Shown piece after piece: positions 45,825-54,467 of a stretch of DNA of 64,000 nt. Numbering within the stretch: the stretch's first letter is position 1; the number at the start of each line of letters is the position of its first letter. The notes under the pieces are model-generated. The model ran no database searches. It worked only from the letters and a program-made list of their open reading frames with translations, and was not told where the DNA came from. The position numbers and the translations under genes are program-made. Source of the stretch: Hormoscilla sp. GUM202 (GTDB lineage Bacteria > Cyanobacteriota > Cyanobacteriia > Cyanobacteriales > Desertifilaceae); the NCBI GenBank assembly GCA_005518205.2, contig RFFC02000034.1, forward strand, positions 1 to 64,000. Direction: 5' to 3'.

Positions 45825-47145
45825 GGGACTTGCGGGAAAATAAGATACCAGTCAATAGGGGACAATGGTGATATCCCATTTGGGCAAGTTTTCAGAGCGT
45901 TGCCAAAAGACTTTGTAGGGTTTTAAGGCATCTGCTAAGACTTTAACCCCAGTTTCATAGGTAGTTGTGACCAAATTAACAATCGGTTTAATACCTTTCC
46001 AGGTCATATTGCTAGCCCATTTAACTGCCGTTTCAACTGAATCTAAGATAGCTCCGTTCCAATAGTTTTCCAGTGCCGCCCAACACCGCTCAATCTGGTT
46101 GTATTTGCTGTGATACGGAGGGTAGTAAATCAGTCTAATTTTCATCCCAGTGGTTTGGGAAAACTCAACCATGCGCTCGAGCAATTGCGTGCGGTCACTG
46201 CGAGTTGCAGAGCCTCCATCCAAATCAATCGCTAACTCTTTGAGATGGGAGTAATGATTTTGATTGTCTTGCCACCAAGCTGATAAGCAATCGACAATAA
46301 AATCACTGGTTTCTGCCGATTGACCAAAGTAAATCGAAAGTTGGTCAGTTTCAGTGTTCAAAATGCCAAATGGGACTAAAACTGCTTGCCACTCTGTATC
46401 GTGGTCCAAAGCCTGTTTTGCCTCTAGTCCCCGGTCTTTGCCCCCTCGTGAGAGGTTGCCAATTTTGACCTTGGCCTTGCTATCAATTGAGAGTCTCAAG
46501 CACTCAGGATTGTCATCAGTAGCTTGGTTCTGACGGAAGACATTCTCGAAAATTGCATCTGTTTCGGGAATCTTCTTTAACGGTGTTGTCTTTTTTGTTT
46601 TTTTTAGACTATATCCAAGCCGATTGAGAATCTCTCCGATGGTTTGACGACTGGGCAGTTGCCAATTCTCATACCCCTTCTCCTCAATTAAAGCTTCTCG
46701 CACTGATCGGGCACTGATACGCGAATATAACAAAGAAGATTGAAATTTGGGGTCGGCTTGCGCTTGAGCATCGACCAAGGCTCGTATATCTGCTTCCAAG
46801 TTGGGAAGATTCTCTTCGCTCTTGTGCCTCCCTCTTGCTCCATAGTTATCTACACACACAATCCCTGTTCGCCTCTCATTTAGACCGAGTTGGACACTGT
46901 GGCGATTCCAACCCATCTGAGTCTCTGTTTTCCGAGCTGAACCCTCGAAGTAATCGGAGGCCACTTTGGCCATGTAGTCCCTCTTTTTGTGACCTGTTAG
47001 CTTCTTGGCGGCATCCTTGAAAGTGGCCTTGACTTGTTTGGTTAGCATTTATACTCTATACCTCGGAGAGCGGGTTTGCAACAGAACTATACGACTCCTT
47101 TGCTATCCTCTATGATAATTGGTATCTTATTTTCCCGCAAGTCCC
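45825..47145 (-). mobile_element. ISAzo13-type insertion sequence, 1321 bp
   Basis: Perfect 26-bp inverted ends starting GGGACTTGCGGGAAAATAAG; target duplication TTA at 45822-45824 and 47146-47148. Perfect ends and an intact transposase suggest a recent insertion. Confidence 0.92.
45852..47048 (-). CDS. ISAzo13-family transposase
   Basis: 398 residues with ARKTETQMGWNRHSVQLGLN near the start, LRLSIDSKAKVKIGNLSRGG, LAIDLDGGSATRSDRTQLLE and YYPPYHSKYNQIERCWAALE, giving a DDE set (D..D..E). The frame fills the element. Confidence 0.88.
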   Translation of the reverse strand: MLTKQVKATFKDAAKKLTGHKKRDYMAKVASDYFEGSARKTETQMGWNRHSVQLGLNERRTGIVCVDNYGARGRHKSEENLPNLEADIRALVDAQAQADPKFQSSLLYSRISARSVREALIEEKGYENWQLPSRQTIGEILNRLGYSLKKTKKTTPLKKIPETDAIFENVFRQNQATDDNPECLRLSIDSKAKVKIGNLSRGGKDRGLEAKQALDHDTEWQAVLVPFGILNTETDQLSIYFGQSAETSDFIVDCLSAWWQDNQNHYSHLKELAIDLDGGSATRSDRTQLLERMVEFSQTTGMKIRLIYYPPYHSKYNQIERCWAALENYWNGAILDSVETAVKWASNMTWKGIKPIVNLVTTTYETGVKVLADALKPYKVFWQRSENLPKWDITIVPY

Positions 47146-47306
47146 TTAGCTCATTTTGAGCATCGAAAGCTTGTTTGGTGATTTTCAGTGCGGCTGCTTC
47201 TCGGCGCAGTGCTGCCAATTCCTCAATTAGCTGTTCTTTGGATTTGTCGCGATCGCTCATTTTTTGTCTACGCTATTAGGGGGGACTAAGGATAAAATTT
47301 TCCGCT

Positions 47307-47330
47307 ATGGCTGGCGCCACGCTGCGCGAT
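47307..47330. repeat. 24-nt SDR copy
   Basis: ATGGCTGGCGCCACGCTGCG+CGAT, intergenic, same repeat as 33154, 49362 and 50077. Confidence 0.85.
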
Positions 47331-47432
47331 GGGAATGAGGTACTTCATACTTCATACTTCATATTTGACACCAAACATTTCACACCTACCTCTATTACAA
47401 CTGACAGAACTGAATCACTTGACTAATTCTAG

Positions 47433-48209
47433 TCAAACGGGCAAAACGGGATTTAGCCAGCGGCTCATTTCCCGCAACAGCTGATTTAAATCTTTATATA
47501 AGAATTCTTGCTTCACCCACTGGCCTACTGCATCCAGCGGCGTAAATTCTCTTCCTGCTTGCCAGTTGACATCTTGACCTAAAGGTGTTATATGGGTTCC
47601 GGGTAGGGTAAGACTGGCAACCATATTGCCAAAGCGTTTTTGCAAGAGGTCCATTAAGCTAGTCGTTTGGTCAATATCATCGTTCTGGAATTTTATCAGC
47701 AAATTGCGGCGGATGCTGTACTCTTGAGCGATTAGCTGGTTAGTTTCTACCGGTGTTGGGGTAAACTCGATATTGAAAGCTGGGGTTAAGTTGAGTTGCT
47801 CGACCAAGGGGATAGCTCGACGGGCGGAGTGATTATTATAGCACATGAGGATATTTCCCGCACGAGATACCTCAAATAGGCTACCAATGAGCAGATGCAG
47901 CTTGGAACCCAGGCTGTGTCCGACTCCGTATATGGGAAGATAGGCTTTGGATAACGTGGCTGATTTTTTTAAGCGTTCGGTGGTTGTCTCAAAGGCTTTG
48001 AGGACTTCAAGGGCGATCTCGTTATGGTCGAGTGTCTGCACAAAGGGCGTCGCCACTACCAGATAGCGCTTTTGAGCCAGGGCTTCCAGTAACCAGCGAT
48101 AGGTGAGTTGGGGAGCTGGGGCGGCGAAGGCCCCTCCAAGAAAATGTACTATCCCGATCGGGCGACGGGGAGTTAATACCCAGTTACCTGCTACTTCTTG
48201 CCAATCCAT
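47433..48209 (-). CDS. DUF1350 family protein
   Basis: 258 residues, WVLTPRRPIGIVHFLGGAFA near the N-terminus, YGVGHSLGSKLHLLIGSLFE in the middle. This gives an alpha/beta-hydrolase-like fold with a GHSLG nucleophile-elbow-like motif. The family is common in cyanobacteria and plastids with unknown function. Confidence 0.85.
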   Translation of the reverse strand: MDWQEVAGNWVLTPRRPIGIVHFLGGAFAAPAPQLTYRWLLEALAQKRYLVVATPFVQTLDHNEIALEVLKAFETTTERLKKSATLSKAYLPIYGVGHSLGSKLHLLIGSLFEVSRAGNILMCYNNHSARRAIPLVEQLNLTPAFNIEFTPTPVETNQLIAQEYSIRRNLLIKFQNDDIDQTTSLMDLLQKRFGNMVASLTLPGTHITPLGQDVNWQAGREFTPLDAVGQWVKQEFLYKDLNQLLREMSRWLNPVLPV

Positions 48210-48428
48210 TTTATCTGCACCTGTTTGAATATCTTGCGATACCTCTATTATAACCTAAGTTGCGACCTATTTAAAAAAATCTGAATTACCCACTTAGACT
48301 TTACAGATATTTTGAGGGTTTTAGTAGCCCTCGATACAAAATTATATTTTTATTGTGCTATGCGGCGGGTTGGCTGTTTAGAGGTTATAATGTACTAAAA
48401 TAACAGTTAATTGCTGGTTCTGTAGATT

Positions 48429-49315
48429 ATGGAAGATATGATTACAACAATTTTTGTTCTTTGCGACGAGCTCCTAAAAGCTTTGAATATAAAAGAAGAT
48501 CCACAAGTAAAAATGAACAATGCAGAGGTGATGACGGTAGGATTGGTTGCTGCATATTTTTTTGTCGGACACGCTTCGCTACGAGCGCTCTTGTCAATTT
48601 ATGGTGGAACACAATTATCTAAAAAATCTGTTAAGTAAAAGTAGATTCAATCGGAGATTACATAATATAGGCGAACCAATTTGGATGCTTTTATTCCAAG
48701 TCAGAGCGCAAACATTTAAACAGCTCAATCCAGGTCAAGAATGTCAAGAATATATTCTTGATAGTTTCCCTGTGCCAGTCTGTGACAATATTAGGATTGA
48801 TAGATGTAAAATTTATAAGCAAGAAGAATATCGAGGATATATTGCAAGTAAAAAACGTTATTTTTATGGATTAAGGGTTCATATGTTAGTAAACAAAAGT
48901 GGAAATCCAATAGAATTTTATCTAGCCCCGGGTAGTTATAATGACGTTAAACTTCTGCAATCTTTTTGCTTCGATTTACCATCAAATTCTCTAGTTTATG
49001 GAGACAAAGCTTATAACGATTATCAATTAGAAGATTTACTAAAAGAGTCGGCAAATATCAAATTAAAACCTTTGCGAAAAAAGAATTCAAAAAGAAAAGA
49101 ATCTCCTTGTTTTGAATATATACAACAGGTAACTAGAAAACAAGTTGAAACATGTTTTAGTCGGATAACTAATTTGTTTCCCAAGTCAATTCATGCCGTT
49201 ACATCCAATCGCGCACTGCGTAGCGGAGGGGTCGTTACCCGGGGAGCTGGCAGCCATAGGATTTGAATTGAAAATAATTCTCTTTATCATCGCTTTTTGT
49301 ATTCAATTTTTATAG
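48429..49315 (+). pseudogene. IS982-family transposase
   Basis: Starts MEDMITTIFVLCDELLKALN. A frameshift around 48560-48590 moves to CQFMVEHNYLKNLLSKSRFN. The core has YILDSFPVPVCDNIRIDRCK, GYIASKKRYFYGLRVHML, LVYGDKAYNDYQLEDLLKES and PKSIHAVTSN. A 43-nt insertion at 49210-49252 then breaks the end; removing it restores AIGFELKIILFIIAFC to a stop at 49315. Confidence 0.85.
49210..49252. repeat. 43-nt inserted repeat in IS982 transposase
   Basis: CGCGCACTGCGTAGCGGAGG..GTCGTTACCCGGGGAGCTGG+CA lies between codons AAT and GCC of the transposase. A closely related sequence (GCAGCGGAGGGTTCGTTACC) is at 58855-58890. Confidence 0.7.
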
Positions 49316-49361
49316 GCCGCAACTTAAGTTATTATAGATTACTTTTTCCTCACCACCCCCG

Positions 49362-49385
49362 ATCGCGCAGCGTGGCGCCAGCCAT
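49362..49385. repeat. 24-nt SDR copy
   Basis: Same sequence as 33154-33177, in the spacer after the IS982 element. Confidence 0.85.
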
Positions 49386-49402
49386 ACCCGTGCATGGTCC
49401 GG

Positions 49403-49449
49403 CCGTTTCCGAGAGTGCCCACCCATAGGGTGGGCATCTCTGGAAACGG
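49403..49449. repeat. hairpin with conserved inner stem (family 2)
   Basis: CCGTTTCC GAGAGTGCCCACCC ATA GGGTGGGCATCTCT GGAAACGG. The inner stem is shared with 41621-41656; outer arms CCGTTTCC/GGAAACGG differ from CGTGTCC/GGACACG but pair. Confidence 0.75.
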
Positions 49450-49475
49450 GCTACACATTCCATACCCGCCTGCTT

Positions 49476-49519
49476 CGATATCTCGGGAGAGCGCTATTCG
49501 CACTACTCCCGAGACATCG
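49476..49519. repeat. hairpin with conserved AGTGC-GAATA-GCGCT cap (family 1)
   Basis: On the minus strand: CGATGTCTCGGGA, then GTAGTGCGAATAGCGCTC, then TCCCGAGATATCG. A 13-bp stem under the conserved cap also seen at 53653, 56196 and 60904. Confidence 0.8.
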
Positions 49520-49618
49520 AGGGCTAGATTACTTTTTCTTCACCACGCCTTGAACATGGTTAATTTTCTCAAATATGAACGAGACTTTCCGCAGCGGTAA
49601 GGTATCATATGACTAATC

Positions 49619-49987
49619 TAATACTACAGCATTCTACATGACGGACGCTTCGCCGTAAAGGATCTGCAAGTCGAAAGTTATACCGAGGAGGGCAAAATGC
49701 CTTTACTGAGTCAGATTGAAATACGGGCCATGCAAGTCCAACAGGAAGTTTTGCGAAGTGCCCGCGAGTCGGTGGTGGAAGTCTTGGAAGTGCGGTTCCA
49801 AGAAGTGCCCGAGGCGATCGCAGATACTATTAATAGCATTGAGGACGTGGCCTTTTTGAAGCAATCTCACTGGCAAGCAATTGTTATTGGTTCCCTCGTT
49901 TCTTGCGATCGAACTTCTAAATGTGGCGATCTCCTCGGGAGGAATAAATATTTTTGTGGATTTATGTCTGTTAACTGCTATAATTAA
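49619..49987 (+). pseudogene. Rpn/DUF4351-like C-terminal fragment
   Basis: The frame is open from 49619 without a start: LQVESYTEEGKMPLLSQIEI, then VVEVLEVRFQEVPEAIADTI and SIEDVAFLK, a pattern of the C-terminal part of Rpn-type or DUF4351 proteins. The N-terminal nuclease domain is lost. The ATG at 49697 may act as a secondary start. Confidence 0.55.
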
Positions 49988-50010
49988 TTAGTTGTTTTCC
50001 CCATTAACAA

Positions 50011-50333
50011 ATGCACGTTATTAGCTATCGACGTTTAAGGGAATATGCTCGCAGCCATAACGATTGCAACGAGCCTATGGCTGGCGCCACGCTGCGCGAT
50101 TGGATAACTGGTATAAAGTTGCCAGCAAGGCTAATTGGTCAAATTTGATTGAGGTGCAATGTGTTTTTCCCACGGCTGAGACTGTTGGGAATTTTACAGT
50201 ATTTAATATTAAGGGTAATCAATATCGCTTAATTGTTAGCATAGATTACCAAGGGCAATTAATTTACATTAAATACGTTCTTACTCATGCAGAATACGAC
50301 AAGGAGTATTGGAAAAATGACCCTTGCTTTTAG
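50011..50333 (+). pseudogene. higB: HigB-like toxin interrupted by a 24-nt SDR
   Basis: Codons 1-22 read MHVISYRRLREYARSHNDCN EP. After the SDR at 50077-50100 the frame is off by one base and continues LDNWYKVASKANWSNLIEVQ, NFTVFNIKGNQYRLIVSIDY and LTHAEYDKEYW, all HigB features. The toxin is therefore inactive unless frameshifted. higA follows with overlap. Confidence 0.85.
50077..50100. repeat. 24-nt SDR inserted in higB
   Basis: ATGGCTGGCGCCACGCTGCG+CGAT, the same repeat as in three intergenic sites of this window. Confidence 0.9.
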
Positions 50334-50721
50334 CTCTCAAAAGTATACCACATTATTGGTAAAATACCAGCCTAAATTAATTAAAACAGAGGAGGAAAAC
50401 GAACGAGCACTGGCAGTTGTCGAGGAGTTAATGCACATTCACGATCGCACTCCTGAAGAGGATGCTCTCTATGAGTTATTGATTGTTTTAATTGAAAAAT
50501 TTGAGGATAATTTTTATCGTCCTGGTTCCGCATCGACTCCTCATTCAATGTTACTGTTTTTGATGGAACAGCAAAAGGTACAACCAGAAGATTTGGTGGA
50601 GGTTGTTGGTGACGAAGATGTTGCCCTTGAGTTGGTTAATGGTGGGGGTAAGATTAGCGATGAATTGGCTGAAATTTTGGGTAATTTTTTTAAGGTTGAT
50701 TCCAGTTTGTTTGTAAAATAA
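50317..50721 (+). CDS. higA: HigA-like antitoxin
   Basis: 134 residues, MTLAFSSQKYTTLLVKYQPK, with a helix-turn-helix-like LLFLMEQQKVQPEDLVEVVG and GGGKISDELAEILGNFFKVD. The ATG at 50317 lies inside the end of higB. Intact, so it persists without a working toxin. Confidence 0.82.
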   Translation: MTLAFSSQKYTTLLVKYQPKLIKTEEENERALAVVEELMHIHDRTPEEDALYELLIVLIEKFEDNFYRPGSASTPHSMLLFLMEQQKVQPEDLVEVVGDEDVALELVNGGGKISDELAEILGNFFKVDSSLFVK

Positions 50722-50778
50722 TTAATATTGTTCCATCTCTCCGGAAATAATGGCGGCGATCGCTCTTTTTGCCTGGCG

Positions 50779-50916
50779 CGATCGCCGCATGGTTGGCAAC
50801 ATAGCTGGCAGGGGTGAAAAGTTAAAATAAGTTGTGTTATAATGGATTTTGTCAAGTTAACTCAAATTAGGTCTATGACAACGGTAACATCCAAACATAT
50901 TGAGGTTATCCAGTAA
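50779..50916 (+). pseudogene. duplicated promoter and start of DUF433 antitoxin
   Basis: About 130 bp match the minus strand of 25735-25860, from GGTTGGCAACATAG through the start MTTVTSKHIEV; the copy ends after 13 codons at 50916. It overwrites the end of the gene running from 51065. Confidence 0.85.
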
Positions 50917-51065
50917 CGCTCAATAAAATCGTGAAGATTATGCCTGGGTAATTCTACATAATTACAATCAGAGCTATCTGACTCTAAGATGACTTCAGCG
51001 ATTTTTCTGAAAATAGTGCGATCGGTAGCTCCATCCCCGACAATACCTATATTTCTCTTGCTCAT
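50862..51065 (-). pseudogene. N-terminal fragment of a DUF4276/TOPRIM-like partner protein
   Basis: Reads MSKRNIGIVGDGATDRTIFR and KIAEVILES, the GDGATD-type N-terminus of small proteins that sit next to AAA_15/OLD-type ATPases. After about 50 residues it is cut by the DUF433 fragment. Starts 6 bp after the ATPase stop. Confidence 0.55.
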
Positions 51066-51071
51066 CTAATT

Positions 51072-51476
51072 TTACCCAATTGTGCCTGAATACCATAGCT
51101 CTGCTAGTTGATATTTTACCCTTCGCTTTCCGGTCACTTCATCATCTATTATTTCACCTTCTAGGGTGCCGATCCCAACTAGCATGTCGTAAACAATTTT
51201 TCCCTCGTGATTTTCCCACACAATTGATATTGATAGAGATTCGTCATCTCCTGCAAGTCGGTAGCGATGTGGATAGTAATCTTCTGCTGACACAGGTTGA
51301 TTAAATTTTGGGTGCTGTGGATGCGATCGCCTCAATAGGGAAGCAAAGTGTTGGATACCCGCCAGTAAATTCGTCTTTCCCGAATTGTTATTACCGATCA
51401 ACAAGGTCACGGGATGGATATCTATGGTGGTTGATTTGTGGGTTCTATAGTTTTTGAGAGTAATCTGCTTGAACAT
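51072..51476 (-). pseudogene. AAA_15/SMC-like ATPase, N-terminal fragment
   Basis: 134 residues with MFKQITLKNYRTHKSTTIDI and Walker A LLIGNNNSGKTNLLAGI. The family usually has over 350 residues; signature, Walker B and the rest are missing. With the gene after it, this is the stump of a two-gene ATPase system. Confidence 0.7.
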
Positions 51477-51933
51477 GGTTAATTTTTCTCAAATATGAAC
51501 GGTACTGTTCGCTACTATAGCATTCTACATGGATGAATTACAACTGTTTTATTTTATCGATCCACGCAGCCGTTGAAAAACCTGCAGACGACCAGGAACT
51601 TTGCCAGTAGCCCCGGGTGATTTTTCCTTCCCGCCGCCAGATTAACCGTGCCCCTAAATGGGGCACGGGGAAACACTGAAGTGTTTACTACGAACCCTCT
51701 CACGATCGCGTCTTTTCGCTTCTTGGATCCAAGCATTTACTACCTGCAGATCGATATGTCGCTCAATAGTTATAACCTATTGCCTTAATTATTTCTATCT
51801 CTGTTATGGAGCCGAACATTACATCTGCAATCGCTGTCTATTTATTATAACTCCCCTTTCAGAGGTTGTCAAGCTCAATTCAGTAACCCAGAAACCCGGT
51901 TTCTTCAAGAAACCGAGTTTCTTAATTATTGGT
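51477..51933. other. intergenic with hairpins
   Basis: 51480-51535 resembles 49555-49640 (shared AACATGGTTAATTTTTCTCA and TATAGCATTCTACATG). A GTGCCCCTAAATGGGGCAC hairpin lies at 51649, followed by a REP-like element at 51671-51695. GAAACCCGGTTTCTTCAAGA at 51893 could terminate the GTPase gene. Confidence 0.55.
51671..51695. repeat. REP-like hairpin
   Basis: Stem AAACACT, loop GA, AGTGTTT, then ACTACGAAC. Same layout as 30907-30931 with an entirely different but paired stem. Confidence 0.8.
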
Positions 51934-53430
51934 TCATTGAGATGCTCCCGATTTTTTCGGAACGGTTCGCCAATCTAATTTAGACCGCAATTCATCTTTG
52001 ATCCGACTCAAGATTGACGTTTCATCCAAAGAAGCGAGAATGCGGTTCACAACTGCTTTGGGACCGTCTGGCCCCCATGCTGCACCATTGGCTAAATAAA
52101 CTTTGGTCACCTGTCCGATGCCATAGGAGGAAACCCCCGCTACCCCCGCTTGGGCGATCGCCACTGACAGATAGGGAGCAAAAGATGCGCCACCCGTGGC
52201 AGGTGCAGCTATTCCTAATAATCCTTTCAGCCCACTTAGTCCTAAGGAAGCTAATAGTTCGCTAGCACTAATTCCTCCCATTGTCAAGGCAATTTTTTGC
52301 AGTAGATTAATGGCTCCATTTTGGGTCATGTTAATACCATAAAGTTTGGATAAAGTGAGAATCATGACAATGTCAATGGTAGCAGAACTGAGGATGTCTA
52401 GGACTGTTACCGGGTTGAGGGCGATCGCGAGAGCTTTGACCATCACTCCATTCCAGATAATCTGATTAGCGTTCGCCTCCCGAATGGTCATCTTCCGCTG
52501 CACCAACTGCTCATTCACTTCATCTGCATAGAGCATAGTATTCAGGGCCACCAGAGACTTACCCTCTCGGTCTAAAATCTCCAGAATTTTCAGCTTCAAA
52601 TCATCTACTTGGGGTTGACCCCGAGTCAGCTGCACCCCCATACTGCCATCTTGGCGCTTCCGGGCCTGGGCCACCAACGGTGACGCCGCTGCCATCACAA
52701 TTTCATCGGGGGATAGCAACTCCCGCACCCGTTCGTCCCGAATCTTGTGATAAATTGCCATCCGGTCAGCATCGGGATATTGGTCAATCTTATTAAACAC
52801 CAGCAAAATTGGTTTACTGGCCGATCGCAATTGAGAGAGGGCCTCGTATTCTACCTTGGTAATATCACCGGCTACAATAAAGAGAATCAGATCTGCCTGT
52901 TTCGCCACCTGACGGGCTAAGGCCGCCCGTTCCTCACCCTTTACCTCATCTATTCCAGGGGTATCTATCAACTGCACCTGAGATTGTCCTTGACTTTGTA
53001 GCGTGACTCGGACAATATCGGACCCGTCCCCTGCTACCGACTCTCGATTAACCCTCCAATCCGCCCGGTGGATGGCACGAGTGACGCCGTGAGTGGGACC
53101 AGTTGTAAACAAATTTTCACCCAGCAGAGCATTCAGGACTGAAGATTTACCCCGTCCCACCATGCCAAATACAGCAATATACACGCAGCTGCGCTCTAAC
53201 TTGTCCAGCATGGTTTCCAGACTTTCGATTTGCGACTCCAGTCCCGATCGCTCCCGCTGAGTCAAATCCAGAGAGGCCACCAGAGAGCGCAAAGCATCTT
53301 GGGCCTGGAAGTAGTTCAGCTCTGCCTGCATTTGTGCAAAGCTAGAAATGGTACTGTCTAGTTCTCGATCGAGATTCGTTGAGCTCATGTGCTGGAGGTG
53401 GTCCTTACCTAGAATATCTATCATCTCCAT
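51934..53430 (-). CDS. DUF697 GTP-binding membrane protein
   Basis: 498 residues. A dynamin-like/Era-type G domain with GMVGRGKSSVLNALLG (G1), LIDTPGIDEVKG (G3) and LLVFNKIDQYPD (G4). The C-terminal half has hydrophobic helices (VVTVLDILSSATIDIVMILT-type) typical of DUF697. It probably acts at a membrane. The start at 53430 is used; MSSTNLDRELDS at 53388 is an alternative. Confidence 0.85.
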   Translation of the reverse strand: MEMIDILGKDHLQHMSSTNLDRELDSTISSFAQMQAELNYFQAQDALRSLVASLDLTQRERSGLESQIESLETMLDKLERSCVYIAVFGMVGRGKSSVLNALLGENLFTTGPTHGVTRAIHRADWRVNRESVAGDGSDIVRVTLQSQGQSQVQLIDTPGIDEVKGEERAALARQVAKQADLILFIVAGDITKVEYEALSQLRSASKPILLVFNKIDQYPDADRMAIYHKIRDERVRELLSPDEIVMAAASPLVAQARKRQDGSMGVQLTRGQPQVDDLKLKILEILDREGKSLVALNTMLYADEVNEQLVQRKMTIREANANQIIWNGVMVKALAIALNPVTVLDILSSATIDIVMILTLSKLYGINMTQNGAINLLQKIALTMGGISASELLASLGLSGLKGLLGIAAPATGGASFAPYLSVAIAQAGVAGVSSYGIGQVTKVYLANGAAWGPDGPKAVVNRILASLDETSILSRIKDELRSKLDWRTVPKKSGASQ

Positions 53431-54158
53431 GCTAATCCCAACGGCTGACTTAGGTAATCAGAGACAGATCGAATGCCGCTTTGATTTCATAGTAGTTTTT
53501 CTTTCCTCTTGAGATCTGGCATTTTTATACTGCCTGGTCTTTGATGCTTTTCTTTTGAGCACCCTGCTCGGTCATTTTACTCTATCCTCATTTTATTCTA
53601 TCTGGACAACCGCGTTACCTGGCTCCCGCCTGGTAACGTGGGTTTGAACCCTCCGTGTCTCCTGGGTAGTGCGAGTAGCGCTCCCCGGGGACATCGAGCG
53701 ACCAGGAGACACGGAAGGCGGGCCATGAGCCTAATTGATAATGGTGCAAGAATGCGCTGCGCGCACGCTACGCGATCGAAAGTTTTAACCGACTAATAGC
53801 ATAGTTTAACTAATTGTAGCATTTTTTTGACAAAACGGTATGAGACAATGGGGCGATCGGGTGTATCCTCCCAATGAGGCCAGGGCGCTAGCTTTCTGGG
53901 AGTAAATCCTTGAGCTTGACTTATCAGTGGTCTGCCAGAATGCAACGAACAGATAAATTTGCTTTAGCGGGATAAATGCGATGGCACTTTGTTCTGAGAT
54001 TAGGGGGAGATCGCACTATGAGGCCGGGGGAGATCGCATTTTCACAAAAACTTAACATCAAACTGCTGCTCGGATACTCTGCTATAATAAAGAGAGTATT
54101 TCAGTTAATCGCGTTCCCTACTCAGATAAGTACCACCAGTTATGGAAAGAACGACAAC
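53431..54158. other. intergenic with repeats
   Basis: Contains the GGGTTTGAACCC...GGCGGGCCATGAGCC repeat at 53640-53730 carrying a family-1 hairpin, a GCGCACGCTACGCGATCG segment, and two HIP1-type GAGATCGCACTATGAGGCCG units at 54008-54045. No gene. Confidence 0.55.
53653..53714. repeat. hairpin with conserved cap (family 1), extended
   Basis: CCGTGTCTCCTGG at the left and CCAGGAGACACGG at the right form a perfect 13-bp stem. Inside are GTAGTGCGAGTAGCGCTC and a further CCCGGGGACATCGAGCGA. It interrupts the dispersed GGGTTTGAACCC/GGCGGGCC repeat. Confidence 0.8.
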
Positions 54159-54467
54159 GTGAGCAACCCTTTACCTTTGAGAAATCCGACAACCGATGAA
54201 TTTCAGAGTCTTGTGTCCCAGATAGGCAACTTGACAATAGCAGAAGTTGCTTTACAATTAGAAGCATTGGGGCTGAAGAAATCAGATGGTAGATTTTTGC
54301 ATTTCCGAGATGCGGCGATGCGAGTCAGAGCCATAATTTATCCGCCAAACGTTATCATCTCCTATAATCACCTGCACCTGTATAATGAAGCGGGTGAATC
54401 ATTAAATGCTAATTTGGAAGTAGTAGATCGTCAGTCACTAGAAGCACACATCTCTATTGGATTATGA
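54159..54467 (+). CDS. putative orphan toxin module (polymorphic-toxin C-terminal type)
   Basis: 102 residues from GTG at 54159 (GGAAAG upstream). HFRDAAMRVRAIIYPPNVII followed by SYNHLHLYNEAGES and VDRQSLEAHI resemble C-terminal modules of Rhs/CdiA-type toxins. The next gene overlaps by 4 bp (ATGA), as in toxin/immunity pairs. Confidence 0.55.
   Translation: MSNPLPLRNPTTDEFQSLVSQIGNLTIAEVALQLEALGLKKSDGRFLHFRDAAMRVRAIIYPPNVIISYNHLHLYNEAGESLNANLEVVDRQSLEAHISIGL

Larger units (their letters stand above)
44923..47260 (-). pseudogene. GAF-PAS signalling protein split by ISAzo13-type element
   Basis: The 5' piece starts MSDRDKSKEQLIEELAALRR at 47260. After removal of 45825-47145 and one TTA the frame reads ..FDAQNELTTSLLTMKQSVTV and continues to 44923. 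GAF domain: LFLLDANGIVIESILARGAT, GLAGWVLGNRQVGLIADTMS, SALCVPIF. PAS domain: GMYIIDRNGKFMYANPRLAE. No kinase domain is seen. The remaining 3' piece still has a start-like MKQSVTVQMT, so a shorter protein may be made. Confidence 0.85.
48250..49332 (+). mobile_element. IS982-family element, decayed
   Basis: Inverted ends ATAACCTAAGTTGCGACCTA and, in reverse, ATAACTTAAGTTGCGGCCTA. The transposase inside is broken twice. Confidence 0.75.
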
